Below, piece after piece: positions 12,401-21,231 of a DNA stretch of 64,000 nucleotides. The notes beneath the pieces are model-generated. The model searched no databases, was not told where the DNA came from, and saw only the letters and a program-made list of their open reading frames with translations. The stretch covers positions 20,443,001 to 20,507,000 of the forward strand of contig CM073558.1 of NCBI GenBank assembly GCA_037074615.1, given 5' to 3'. Source of the stretch: Leucaena leucocephala. Taxonomy: Eukaryota > Streptophyta > Magnoliopsida > Fabales > Fabaceae. Each line of letters opens with the position of its first letter. The stretch's first letter is position 1. A program made the position numbers and the translations under genes.

Positions 12401-14068
12401 GAATCTATCTCTGTAAGTAACACTGCGGTCTATAACTTTGGGGCGAAAATTTTAAGGTGCATTATATACCTAGTACCTTGTTTTGTTTAGTAGGTTCATC
12501 ACCTATCATAAGCAAAAACCAATGGTCAATAAGCCTGCCATTAAGGCAAGGTACTCATGCTCTTCAAGCACAGTAGAATAGTTCACCTTATCTGGCTGTT
12601 TTCTACTTCCCTTATCCTGAAATTGACAAGTAATGAGAAACGACATCTATCGGGTAATTTATGCAGTAGATCTTGTCATTTCCTTGAAGCAACCTTGTAT
12701 AGTAAGAATGTCCTGATAGAATAATGTAAGAGATGCCCACTTGACCAATGAACCAGTTCTGTTTTGATGAAATTAAGGAAGTTCATGTATTGTGCATCTA
12801 GCATAATTTTTTGCTTTGCAGATATTGGGAGCATGCATGGCATGCCTAAATTCTACCATCTGAGCCATGGCTTTGGGGGCTCAAAACTGACTTTTTGAAC
12901 CCAAACATTTCAGTGAGGCTCAAAATGTATAAAAATCAGAAAACCTCTCTAGATGTCATAAAATCAGAAAACCTTGTAGCAAACTCCTAAAACTATACCT
13001 AAGTGTATAATTAGTTGGTTATGGGTGTGGACATAGATAACCAATACACTTCATCTTTTAAGATTACTTGTGGAGAAAATTATCATTGTTATTGACATGT
13101 TCTGTGGCCAACTAAAAACATGCAGTATCTGCCAGTGGCATCAGCTTTATTACTAGGAGGTTTGACGATAACAACTTTCACAGCTCAACAAGGTATGTAG
13201 TTATTTGTTTTCTACCTTATCTGAGCAAAGGGTCGTAGATGAACCATTCCCTTGTGATTTTGGGCAAATTACAATTTGTTCCATGTTTTTTAGTTCAAAA
13301 TCTGGTTGTTCCATACTCCCAACATGATTGGCTTGATTCAACTACTGTTGGTATTTGGCTACTAATTTTGACACTTATCTTTATTGTACCTTGGCTTTGG
13401 TACTGCTATTAGGACTCTAGACTGAGAATGTGTGTTGATGTTCCTCAAATCCTCTTATTCATTTGCTTTGGAAATTCCTTTCTTGATGGAAAACCCCCTA
13501 TGTGCAATCAATAAGGAGAGTTTAAGAAAAAAATTATAAATTTAGAAGATAAAGTGGATTCAGATTTTAAATTTAGAACTAAAGTAAACCTCCCACTAGC
13601 TACTACCTCTATTCCTTAATATAAGAGTTAGTTGGGGTTAAATTTGATCCTAAATGTAAGACCTGAATCTACTTTATCTCTAAAATTTATAATATTTTTT
13701 TTAAAATATCCCTATTGATTACACATATTAAAGGGTTTTCTTACAACGGTAGTCATGTTGAAAATGGCATTTTAGAAAAACCAAACCATATTTATTACAA
13801 ATAACTAATATAACTAATTTTCTTAATCTACCTAAATTAGTTATCTAACTTTTATATTAAGAATATGAGTACTATTACATTTAGGACCAGAGGAGTACCA
13901 TATAGACTGAAGATATTAATATTTGTTGTTTGTTTTGTAGCTGGCAGAAATATGCAGCACTATTGGTCTTCTATATTGTGTGCTGGAGTGACAGCAGGAG
14001 TTATGGCCATTATCAAAGTCAATGGAAGACAGTTCTGTTCAAGGCCCCGTTTGTGTGGTCTCCTCTGA
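6429..14068 (+). CDS. SAC8: SAC-domain phosphoinositide phosphatase (SAC8-like)
   Basis: Twenty exons close in one frame of 590 residues: 6429-6582, 6996-7070, 7320-7447, 7548-7639, 7750-7807, 8406-8462, 8621-8654, 8804-8884, 8977-9083, 9563-9649, 9763-9840, 10031-10095, 10239-10337, 10422-10521, 11253-11361, 11632-11704, 11781-11874, 12326-12412, 13126-13192, 13941-14068. The Sac domain carries the catalytic CX5R motif at Cys394-Arg400 (CIDCLDRTN), preceded by RGIIRSN. Two C-terminal hydrophobic segments (about 527-548 and 560-577) form a membrane hairpin, as in the Sac1p-like plant group SAC6/7/8 (about 590 residues). These enzymes dephosphorylate phosphoinositides such as PI4P at ER/Golgi membranes. 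The wording is closest to SAC8, but SAC6/7 cannot be fully excluded without alignment. Intron 7 is U12-like AT-AA and intron 17 is GC-AG. Introns hold a LINE fragment and MITEs. Confidence 0.94.
8053..8281 (-). mobile_element. 5'-truncated LINE (non-LTR retrotransposon) fragment
   Basis: On the minus strand this encodes about 60 residues of a reverse-transcriptase polyprotein C-terminus: RGRGRPKRTLKEVI, then DRAQWRCMIHVADPI and a stop. A short 3' UTR (TAGCCGACCC, TGGGATAAGGC) and a (TTG)n tail follow. A perfect 16-bp direct repeat, AAAACTGCTGAGAATA, flanks it at 8037-8052 and 8282-8297, which is a target-site duplication. It lies in intron 5 of the SAC8-like gene in antisense orientation. The TTG tail and terminal motif resemble plant RTE-type LINEs and their SINE partners (from memory). 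Confidence 0.9.
8655..8803 (+). other. U12-type (AT-AA) intron in the SAC8-like gene
   Basis: The intron starts ATATCCTG (7 of 8 to the U12 donor consensus). It contains TCCCTTAAC at 8785-8793, 8 of 9 to the U12 branch-point consensus, with the branch adenosine about 11 nt before the 3' end. With AA at its 3' end, the exons join to GSFQTVELKL, which fits the family. No GT donor in this stretch keeps the frame. An alternative AT-AG end at 8797 is also in frame but leaves only about 5 nt after the branch point. Confidence 0.8.
10601..10854. mobile_element. Stowaway-like MITE 1 (SAC8 intron 14)
   Basis: This 254-bp element is flanked by TA at 10599-10600 and 10855-10856. Its terminal inverted repeats start CTCCTCCAATCC on the left and, inverted, CTCCCTCCAGTC on the right; both arms continue into AATTATA...TTGACTTTTTT. 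This pattern fits Tc1/mariner-derived Stowaway MITEs. Confidence 0.8.
10857..11074. mobile_element. Stowaway-like MITE 2, left end missing
   Basis: It follows MITE 1 directly. It shares AGTCAGTTGATTTTTTTTAATA, the GGAGTATATAATATGA block and the right arm AAAAAAGTCAACTAGCTCTT, but lacks the outermost left terminus. The pair forms a tandem array inside one intron. Confidence 0.65.
12014..12250. mobile_element. Stowaway-like MITE 3 (SAC8 intron 17)
   Basis: This 237-bp element is flanked by TA on both sides (12012-12013, 12251-12252). The left arm CTAGCTCCAGTCC..TAAGAGCTAGTTGACTT mirrors the right arm, whose inverse reads CTACTTCTATTTC..TAAGAGCTAGTTAACTT. It belongs to the same family as the elements at 10601 and 60642. 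Confidence 0.8.
13603..13869. mobile_element. Stowaway-like MITE 4 (SAC8 intron 19)
   Basis: This 267-bp element is flanked by TA (13601-13602, 13870-13871). Its inverted ends carry CCTTAATATAAGAGTTAG on the left and the mirrored CTAACTTTTATATTAAG on the right. The interior (GATTACACATATTAAAGGG, TTAGAAAAACCA) matches copies at 51597-51880 and 57750-58007, defining a second subfamily. Confidence 0.75.
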
Positions 14069-14673
14069 TATATTTATTTAAGTCTGCTCTGGATCATCCT
14101 AGTCCTAGAGCTTGTAAATAGAATTCCTTTGTTCTCAAAAATGCTTAAATTAATTCAAATTTATTAGGTAGATGACAAATTTATAAATTAAATTAATCAT
14201 AAAAATTTGTCACAGGTAAGTCATATTGATATTATACTCATATGTTCATTTATGAATAAATTGATTGCAGTTGAGGATTTCATGTTGGACTCTCTTTCTC
14301 TGGATATTTTCTGTTTGAGAACGAATAGATAATTAAAACGTGTAGTTTAATTTAATATATAGAAGATTCATTATATCCTTATTATCATTTAATAGTATTT
14401 TTTTATGAGGTATGAAAAATATTTCATATTTACTCACATTTTATTTTAGGTAAAATTATACTCAGGTTTCATGTAAGGCAATTTATCACTCAAAGGTCCT
14501 ACAGAATATTTAAATTATTATCAAATCTCAAAAGACCTATGGGTGATAGGTTCTAATTATGAAATGATGTCTTGCCCTCAATGTGAAATAATTGACATGG
14601 AAAGATATACACAATTGATAAGTTTAAAGACATTTATTGACAATTGAATGTAACACAATTGACAATAAAAATA
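14069..14673. other. SAC8 3' flank with the left part of a disrupted inverted repeat
   Basis: No gene is seen. About 14069-14300 is probably SAC8 3' UTR. From 14455 the sequence mirrors DNA on the far side of the copia insertion: GTTTCATGTAAGGCAATTTAT at 14465-14485, and GGTTCTAATTATGAAATGAT at 14549-14568. Inside this arm a smaller inverted pair, ATCACTCAAAGGTC and GACCTATGGGTGAT, forms its own hairpin. Confidence 0.6.
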
Positions 14674-14678
14674 AAGAT

Positions 14679-15015
14679 TGTTATAAAAATAAGAAAGTGA
14701 AAGAGTAGAAAGAATAACAAGACAAGAATTTGATATGAAAGAAATGGAAGGACAAGAGAGAATTTCTCATATGCTTGTATATTCACTTATGCAAATGCCT
14801 TCTACATAGCCACTATTTATAGGCCACAACCATTAAAGACTAAACATAAGGTTACAAAGGATTAAAGATGAATAAAATGCCATTAACCACAAGAAACCCC
14901 TCTCAAATCATTCATTGAGGAAGTTATAGTTTTATGGCATAAAGGCAAGAAGGAATCCTAAGAAGAATCCCAAGAGGTAGGATGGACATCCACATGTACA
15001 ATAATATTTGCAACA
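14679..15015 (-). repeat. 3' LTR of the copia element
   Basis: 337 bp, 99.1% identical to 20890-21226. It starts TGTTAT and ends GCAACA. It is downstream of pol in the element's own orientation, hence the 3' LTR. Confidence 0.97.
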
Positions 15016-15226
15016 CTCCCCCTTGGATGTCCATGACAGATATTGTGCCTCATTAAAACCTTACTAGGAAAAACCCATTGGGACAAAAACCTAGTGAAGG
15101 AAAAAGAGTACACAATATTTATTTAGGTTGCCTTATCAAAAATCTTTTCAGGAAAACCCAGTGAAAAACAAAATCCTTAAAATGAAGAGTACATCAAGTA
15201 CTTGTTTACTCCCCCTGATGACGTTG

Positions 15227-18200
15227 TCAATTTATGTCTTTGAATCTGCGCATTCTAATACCATACACTAACTTCTCAAATGGCTTAGTTGGTAGCGTCT
15301 TGGTAAACAAATCTGCAAGGTTGTCACATGATCGAATTTGCTGTACATCTATATCACCATTTTTCATAAGATCATGAGTGAAAAAGAATTTTGGAGAAAT
15401 ATGTTTTGTTCTATCTCCTTTGATATACCCTCCTTTCAATTGAGCTATGCATGCTGTATTATCTTCATATAATACTGTTGGAATCTCTTGTTCTGGAAGT
15501 AGGCCACTCATTCTTTGTATATGTTGGATTACTAACCTTAGCCAAACACATTCTCGACTTGCCTCATGAACTGCAATTATTTCTGCATGATTTGATGAGG
15601 TAGCTGATAAAGTTTGCTTTATCGAACGCCAAGATATAGCTGTACCTCCACAAGTAAATAAATATCCTGTCTGAGATCTACCTTTATGTGGATCTGCTAA
15701 AAATCCTGCATCTGCATAACCAATCAATTGTGATCCGAATTCATTAGAATAAAATAATCCCATATCAATTGTCCCTCGAAGGTATCGAAATATATGTTTA
15801 ATTCCATTCCAATGTCTTCTTGTTGGAGAAGAACTAAATCTTGCCAATAAACTTACAGCAAATGCAATATCAGGTCGTGTCGAATTAGCAAGATATATTA
15901 GTGCCCCTATAGCACTAAGATATGGTACTTCTGGACCAAGAAGTTCTTCATTTTCCTCTTGAGGGCGAAAAGGATCTTTTTCTTTAACTAGAGATCTCAC
16001 AACCATTGGAGTAGTTAATGGATGTGATTTATCCATATAAAATTGCTTTAATATTTTTTCAATATAAGCTGATTGATGAAGAAAAATTCCATTTGTTAAG
16101 TGCTCGATTTGTAAACCGAGACAAAACTTTGTTTTTCCAAGATCTTTCATTTCAAAATCTCTCTTTAAACAATCCATTGCTTTTTGAAGCTCTTCAGGAG
16201 TTCCAATTATATTCAAGTCATCCACATAGACAGCAATTATAACAAATTCTGATATATTCCTTTTTATAAAAACACATGGGCTAATTGAGTCATTTTTATA
16301 GCCTGCTTTCAACAAATATTCACTTAGACGGTTATACCACATTCTTCCAGATTGTTTTAATCCGTATAAGGATTTATGCAAACGAATTGCATAATTTTCT
16401 CGAGGATTCTTACATGATTCAGGCAATTTAAATCCTTCAGGGATTTTCATATAAATTTCAGTATCTAAAGAACTATATAAGTATGCTGTAACAACATCCA
16501 TTAGACGCATATCAAGTCTTTCATGCACTGCCAGACTAATTAGATATCTTAAAGTAATTGTATCCACCACAGGAGAATATGTTTCTTCATAATCAATGCC
16601 AGGTCTTTGCGAAAAACCTTGTGCCACAAGTCGTGCTTTATATCTAACAACCTCATTTTTCTCATTTTGTTTTCGCACAAAAACCCATCTATATCCAACT
16701 GGTTTAACACCATTTGGTATTTGGACTACAGGTCCAAAAACTTCATGTTTTGAAAGTGAATTCAATTCTGCTTGAATTGCGTCTTTCCATTTTGGCCAAT
16801 CATTTCTATGTCTACATTCTTCAACTGACCTAGGTTCAAGATCATCACTTTGATTAGTTATTTCAACAGCAACATTGTATGAAAAAATATCGTCGACGAC
16901 TATATTTTTTCGGTTCCACCTTTTTCCCGTAGTGACATAACTTATCGAGATCTCTTCATTATTTTCAGGTACCTGGACCTCTTCTGGGGTCTTTTGATTT
17001 GTTATGTCCTGGGTATCTCCTATAAGATCAGCCTCCTCAATTTGACCATCTTGATTGTTTACTCTTTTCTTTCTAGGATTTTTATCTTTGGAACCGATTG
17101 GTCTACCACGCTTCAAACGTGGTTTACTTTCATTTGCACTTGCTACTTGTCCTGCTGGGACATCAATTCGAATTGGAGTATTTTCAGCTGGAATATGAGA
17201 TTTAATAATTCTCTTGGGGTCAGTAAATGCATCTGGCAGTTGATTTGCAATATTTTGCAAATGAATTATTTTTTGAACTTCAAGCTCACATATTTGTGTT
17301 CGAGGATCTAAATGAGACAACGATAATGCTTTCCATGTGATTTCTTTATCCAGCTGCTTATTATCTCCCCCTAATGTTGGAAAATTTGTTTCATCAAAAT
17401 GACAATCATCGAAACGTGCCGTAAATAAATCTCCCGTTAACGGTTCTAAATACTTGATTATGGAAGGAGATTCATAACCAACATATATCCCTAACCTTCT
17501 CTGAGGTCCCATCTTTGTGCGTTGTGGTGGAGCAATTGGGACAAATACCGCACATCCAAAAATTCTAAGATGAGAAATATTTGGCTCCTGACCAAAAGTC
17601 AATTGTAATGGGGAGAATTTATGATAACTTGTTGGCCTGATGCGTATAATTGTTGATGCATGTAAAATTGCATGTCCCCAAGCTGAAATGGGAAGTTTTG
17701 TTCTCATGAGTATTGGTCTAGCAATCAATTGAAGGCGTTTAATTAATGATTCTGCTAAACCATTTTGAGTGTGGACATGAGCAACAGATTTTTCCACTGT
17801 TATTCCAGTTGCCATGCAATAATCATTAAACTTTTGCGATGAAAACTCACTCGCATTATCAAGACGAATTGTCTTAATTGCATATTCTGGAAATTGTGCT
17901 CTTAATCGAATTATTTGAGCAAGTAATCTAGCAAATGCTAAATTACGTGTAGATAACAAACACACATGTGACCATCTTGTAGATGCATCTATTAAAACCA
18001 TAAAATATCTAAATGGTCCACATGGTGGATGAATAGGTCCACATATATCCCCTTGGATACGTTCTAGAAATGCAGGGGATTCTACCCCAACTTTTGTTAA
18101 TGAAGGTCTTGTAATTAGTTTGCCTTGAGAACAAGCAACACATGAAAAATCTTTAAATTGAAGAATCTCCTGGCTCTTCAATGGATGTCCATGTGAATTT

Positions 18201-18736
18201 TCAATAATCCTTCGCATCATAGTTGATCCGGGATGGCCTAACCGGTCATGCCAAATAATGAATGTATTTTTATCAGTAAACTTCTGGTTTACTGTAGCAT
18301 TTGTTTCAATTATACCAATATTTGTATAGTACAAACCAGAAGATAATGCAGGTACTTTTTCAAGAACACATTTTTCTCCATGTCTAACAATTGTAATATA
18401 TAGATATTCAATATTTTTCTCATCTATAGTCTCAATATGATACCCATTTCGGCGGATATCTTTAAAACTTAATAAATTACTTTGAGACTTAGAGGAATAT
18501 AAAGCATCATTAATTACAAAATTTGTCCCTTTGGGTAATGTTATCATTGCTCTTCCGGAGCCTTCAATTAGTTTTGTATTACCCGCTATAGTATTGATGC
18601 TTACACTATTCATTGTCAAATGAGAAAAATATTTTTTATCTTTAAGTATGGTATGTGTTGTAGCACTATCTATAAGACATATATCTTCATTCTTGTGCCC
18701 AATAAAAGAGAGAGGAACATCCATATTCTTCATCAA
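15227..18736 (-). CDS. Copia Pol polyprotein (PR-IN-RT-RH)
   Basis: An uninterrupted 1169-codon frame. From the N-terminus: a retropepsin-like site (LIDSATTHTI, with DSA rather than the common DSG); the GAG-pre-integrase zinc motif (HDRLGHPG ... CVACSQGK); the integrase core with acidic residues in GDICGP, LIDAST and LDNASEF; copia reverse transcriptase with RWVFVRKQN and the catalytic YVDD; and RNase H with YADAGF, YEDNTACI and a C-terminal DLFTKTLP. It supplies particle maturation, cDNA synthesis and integration. The first Met at 18736 lies almost at the protease, so the natural product is probably made from a longer gag-pol reading. No stop or frameshift is seen inside. It belongs to the mobile element, not the host. 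Confidence 0.95.
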   Translation of the reverse strand: MMKNMDVPLSFIGHKNEDICLIDSATTHTILKDKKYFSHLTMNSVSINTIAGNTKLIEGSGRAMITLPKGTNFVINDALYSSKSQSNLLSFKDIRRNGYHIETIDEKNIEYLYITIVRHGEKCVLEKVPALSSGLYYTNIGIIETNATVNQKFTDKNTFIIWHDRLGHPGSTMMRRIIENSHGHPLKSQEILQFKDFSCVACSQGKLITRPSLTKVGVESPAFLERIQGDICGPIHPPCGPFRYFMVLIDASTRWSHVCLLSTRNLAFARLLAQIIRLRAQFPEYAIKTIRLDNASEFSSQKFNDYCMATGITVEKSVAHVHTQNGLAESLIKRLQLIARPILMRTKLPISAWGHAILHASTIIRIRPTSYHKFSPLQLTFGQEPNISHLRIFGCAVFVPIAPPQRTKMGPQRRLGIYVGYESPSIIKYLEPLTGDLFTARFDDCHFDETNFPTLGGDNKQLDKEITWKALSLSHLDPRTQICELEVQKIIHLQNIANQLPDAFTDPKRIIKSHIPAENTPIRIDVPAGQVASANESKPRLKRGRPIGSKDKNPRKKRVNNQDGQIEEADLIGDTQDITNQKTPEEVQVPENNEEISISYVTTGKRWNRKNIVVDDIFSYNVAVEITNQSDDLEPRSVEECRHRNDWPKWKDAIQAELNSLSKHEVFGPVVQIPNGVKPVGYRWVFVRKQNEKNEVVRYKARLVAQGFSQRPGIDYEETYSPVVDTITLRYLISLAVHERLDMRLMDVVTAYLYSSLDTEIYMKIPEGFKLPESCKNPRENYAIRLHKSLYGLKQSGRMWYNRLSEYLLKAGYKNDSISPCVFIKRNISEFVIIAVYVDDLNIIGTPEELQKAMDCLKRDFEMKDLGKTKFCLGLQIEHLTNGIFLHQSAYIEKILKQFYMDKSHPLTTPMVVRSLVKEKDPFRPQEENEELLGPEVPYLSAIGALIYLANSTRPDIAFAVSLLARFSSSPTRRHWNGIKHIFRYLRGTIDMGLFYSNEFGSQLIGYADAGFLADPHKGRSQTGYLFTCGGTAISWRSIKQTLSATSSNHAEIIAVHEASRECVWLRLVIQHIQRMSGLLPEQEIPTVLYEDNTACIAQLKGGYIKGDRTKHISPKFFFTHDLMKNGDIDVQQIRSCDNLADLFTKTLPTKPFEKLVYGIRMRRFKDIN

Positions 18737-18987
18737 AAGAAAATAAATGTATCAAAATATATTATTAGTAATAATGCTCTTAAAAGAAGAAAATAAAAGT
18801 AAGCATAAAACATAACTAAATTAAGATAAAATATAGATAAAACATAAACTAAATTTGTTTCTCTAGTCATGATTCTCAAAGAAATCAGCCACTTCTAAGT
18901 GTGCCATAGCATCAAGGTCATCATATAGCTCATTGGTATCATCATTTTTGAATGCAAAATTTGCCTCAACATCATCATCTTGAAAAG
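18737..18987 (-). other. Gag-pol junction, out of frame
   Basis: Downstream of the gag stop, another frame reads an acidic segment (EANMTFQDDDVEANFAF, then HLEVADFFENHD) and ends at a TAG near 18866. About 125 bp of AT-rich DNA without coding character separate that stop from pol. Copia elements usually join gag and pol, so this is either decay or a removable intron-like segment. Confidence 0.6.
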
Positions 18988-19914
18988 TCATATTTGCTTC
19001 CATGTTCTTTGAATTCTTTTTATGGAGGCTTGATAAAGCTTTGCTAGATGCTCAGGCGTACGACAGGTACGCGACCAATGCCCTTTCATTCCACATCTAT
19101 AACATAGATTTTCCACAGTTTTTGAAGTACCACCCTTGTCTTTTTTCTGCCCTTCATTATATTTCTTCTTTTGGTGGGTATTTGGATTATAATTATTTCC
19201 ACCACCATGATGACGGTAATTGCCACGTCCCCTACTACGGCCACGACCACGACCGCGACCGCGACCGCGACCACGACCATGACCATGGGCATGAAAATCA
19301 GTGCGTTCAGTCACATTCGCTTCAGGGAATGGAGCTGATCCAGTGGGACGAATCTCATGATTTTTCATTAACAACTCATTATTTTGTTCAGCCACAAGAA
19401 GACATGAGATTAGTTCAGAGTACCTTTTAAAACCTTTTTCACGGTATTGCTGCTGCAAGAGAACATTTGAAGCATGAAATGTTGAAAAAGTTTTTTCTAA
19501 TAAGTCCTCATCTGTTATTTTCTCACCACACAACTTCAGTTGAGAACTTATTTTAAAAATAGCTGAATTATATTCAGATACAGATTTAAAATCTTGCAGC
19601 CTCAAATGCAACCATTCATAACGAGCTTTGGGCAATATTACCGTCTTTTGGTGATCATATCGTTCTTTTAAATTACTCCATAATTCTAACGGATCTTTCA
19701 CCGTTAGGTATTCAGCTTTTAGCCCTTCATGTAAATGGTGGCGAAGAAAAATCATGGCCTTAGCCTTGTCTTGATTGCTTGCTTCATTTCTAGGTAAAAT
19801 AGCATTCCCTAGACCTTTGGCATCTAAATGGATTTCAGCATCTAAAACCCAAGACAGATAATTTTTTCCCGAGATATCAAGAGCAGTAAACTCGAGTTTC
19901 GTCAAATTAGCCAT
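18988..19914 (-). CDS. Copia Gag polyprotein
   Basis: A 308-codon frame. The N-terminus (LEFTALDISGKNYLSWVLDA) and the following Trp/Leu-rich helical region match the plant copia gag (UBN2) type. An RG-repeat nucleic-acid-binding tract precedes a CCHC zinc knuckle (CYRCGMKGHWSRTC). The last residues (RIQRTWKQI) look like a frame change within a short A run near 19018, since a better-fitting acidic tail continues in another frame. It would form the virus-like particle. Confidence 0.92.
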   Translation of the reverse strand: MANLTKLEFTALDISGKNYLSWVLDAEIHLDAKGLGNAILPRNEASNQDKAKAMIFLRHHLHEGLKAEYLTVKDPLELWSNLKERYDHQKTVILPKARYEWLHLRLQDFKSVSEYNSAIFKISSQLKLCGEKITDEDLLEKTFSTFHASNVLLQQQYREKGFKRYSELISCLLVAEQNNELLMKNHEIRPTGSAPFPEANVTERTDFHAHGHGRGRGRGRGRGRGRSRGRGNYRHHGGGNNYNPNTHQKKKYNEGQKKDKGGTSKTVENLCYRCGMKGHWSRTCRTPEHLAKLYQASIKRIQRTWKQI

Positions 19915-20889
19915 GGATCAAACTAAAATAATAATAACAATTAGAATTCTGATAAAATTCATTAGAAAAATATGATAATAAAAACATAAATAAATAAACA
20001 ATATATATTCAACATAAATATAAATTCAATAAAAGTAACAAAATATAAATGGTATAAATAAAAACAAAATAAATAAATAAAATAAATAACTATAAAATAT
20101 ATACAGTAACACATAAGCAATTAAATAAACAAAACAAAATAATGGAAACAATATAAATAATATAGAGAAAATAATACTACAATAGAAGTAACATAAATAA
20201 AATAAGTAATATAAATTAAATAAATATAAATAAATATAACAAAATAAATTAAATAACATAAAAACACCATAAATAATATGTTACAATACATAGAATTAGA
20301 AATAGAAATAACATAAATCAAATATATAAATAGTAATATAGTATAAGTATTTCGTAATATAAATAAGTGAATATTATATAATTGTAGTAAATATATAATA
20401 ATGCTAAGAATACAAAGAAGATAAATAAATTAATTAAAATATAAATTAATAAATATATAGGGAGGGGGAATTGGAAATGTAAACAATATATAGGGAGAAG
20501 GAAAAATGTAAATAACACACACACATATATATAAATAGAGAATTAATCATAATATTGTATCAATATATCAAAAGAAGAAAAAAAATTAGAATAACACAAT
20601 ATTTTATATAAGAATAAAATACAATAAAGATAACCCACACACACATATCTAACAACAAAAATTAAAATGGATATGAAAGAATAATAAATAACGGTAAAAT
20701 ATATAACAAATATATAAAAATAACATTTGCTCATAATAATTAAGTAAGATGATAATAGAAAATAAAACATATATGATAATTAGATAAAGAGAAAACTAAT
20801 ATCCTTTGTACATAATTGAACATAATAGTATATGGATTGATAAGGAGTTCATACCTTAAATTTTTCAGAGCAATGTCGTGCTGATAACG
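19915..20889 (-). other. Copia 5' untranslated leader
   Basis: About 975 bp lie between the 5' LTR and gag. On the coding strand it is extremely T-rich with almost no C/G and no plausible coding frame; the open frames are Tyr/Phe/Leu/Ile low-complexity. The primer-binding region sits at its LTR-proximal end (about 20870-20889). Confidence 0.75.
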
Positions 20890-21226
20890 TGTTATAAAAA
20901 TAAGAAAGTGAAAGAGTAGAAAGAATAACAAGACAAGAATTTGATATGAAAGAAATGGAAAGACAAGAGAGAATTTCTCATATGCTTGTATATTCACTTA
21001 TGCAAATGCCTTCTACATAGCCACTATTTATAGGCCACAACCATTAAAGACTAAACATAAGGTTACAAAGGATTAAAGATGAATAAAATGCCATTAACCA
21101 CAAGAAACCCCTCTCAAGTCATTCATTGAGGAAGTTATAGTTTTATGGCATAAAGGCAAGAAGGAATCCTAAGAAGAATCCCAAAAGGTAGGATGGACAT
21201 CCACATGTACAATAATATTTGCAACA
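20890..21226 (-). repeat. 5' LTR of the copia element
   Basis: 337 bp. It is upstream of gag in the element's orientation and should carry the element's promoter. It differs from the other LTR at three sites, all transitions. Confidence 0.97.
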
Positions 21227-21231
21227 AAGAT

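Larger units (their letters stand above)
14679..21226 (-). mobile_element. Ty1/copia LTR retrotransposon, nearly intact
   Basis: This is a full-length 6548-bp element in minus orientation. It has two 337-bp LTRs (14679-15015 and 20890-21226) with TG...CA ends and a perfect 5-bp target duplication, AAGAT (14674-14678, 21227-21231). A polypurine tract (AAGGGGGAG on the coding strand) abuts the downstream LTR at 15016. Domain order gag, protease, integrase, reverse transcriptase, RNase H places it in Ty1/copia. The LTRs differ at three transitions (0.9%), so insertion is recent, roughly 0.3-0.7 million years at commonly used plant rates. Next to the upstream LTR the coding strand reads CGTTATCAGCACGA, which is not the usual initiator-Met primer site; the priming tRNA is undetermined. 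Confidence 0.98.

Noticed and set aside
13930..14121. A 63-codon frame over the last SAC8 exon
   Set aside because: Wrong frame; the correct one ends RPRLCGLL and joins in phase with the previous exon.
19002..19430. A 142-codon plus-strand frame with Asp/His/Arg repeats
   Set aside because: It is the antisense of the copia gag RG tract.
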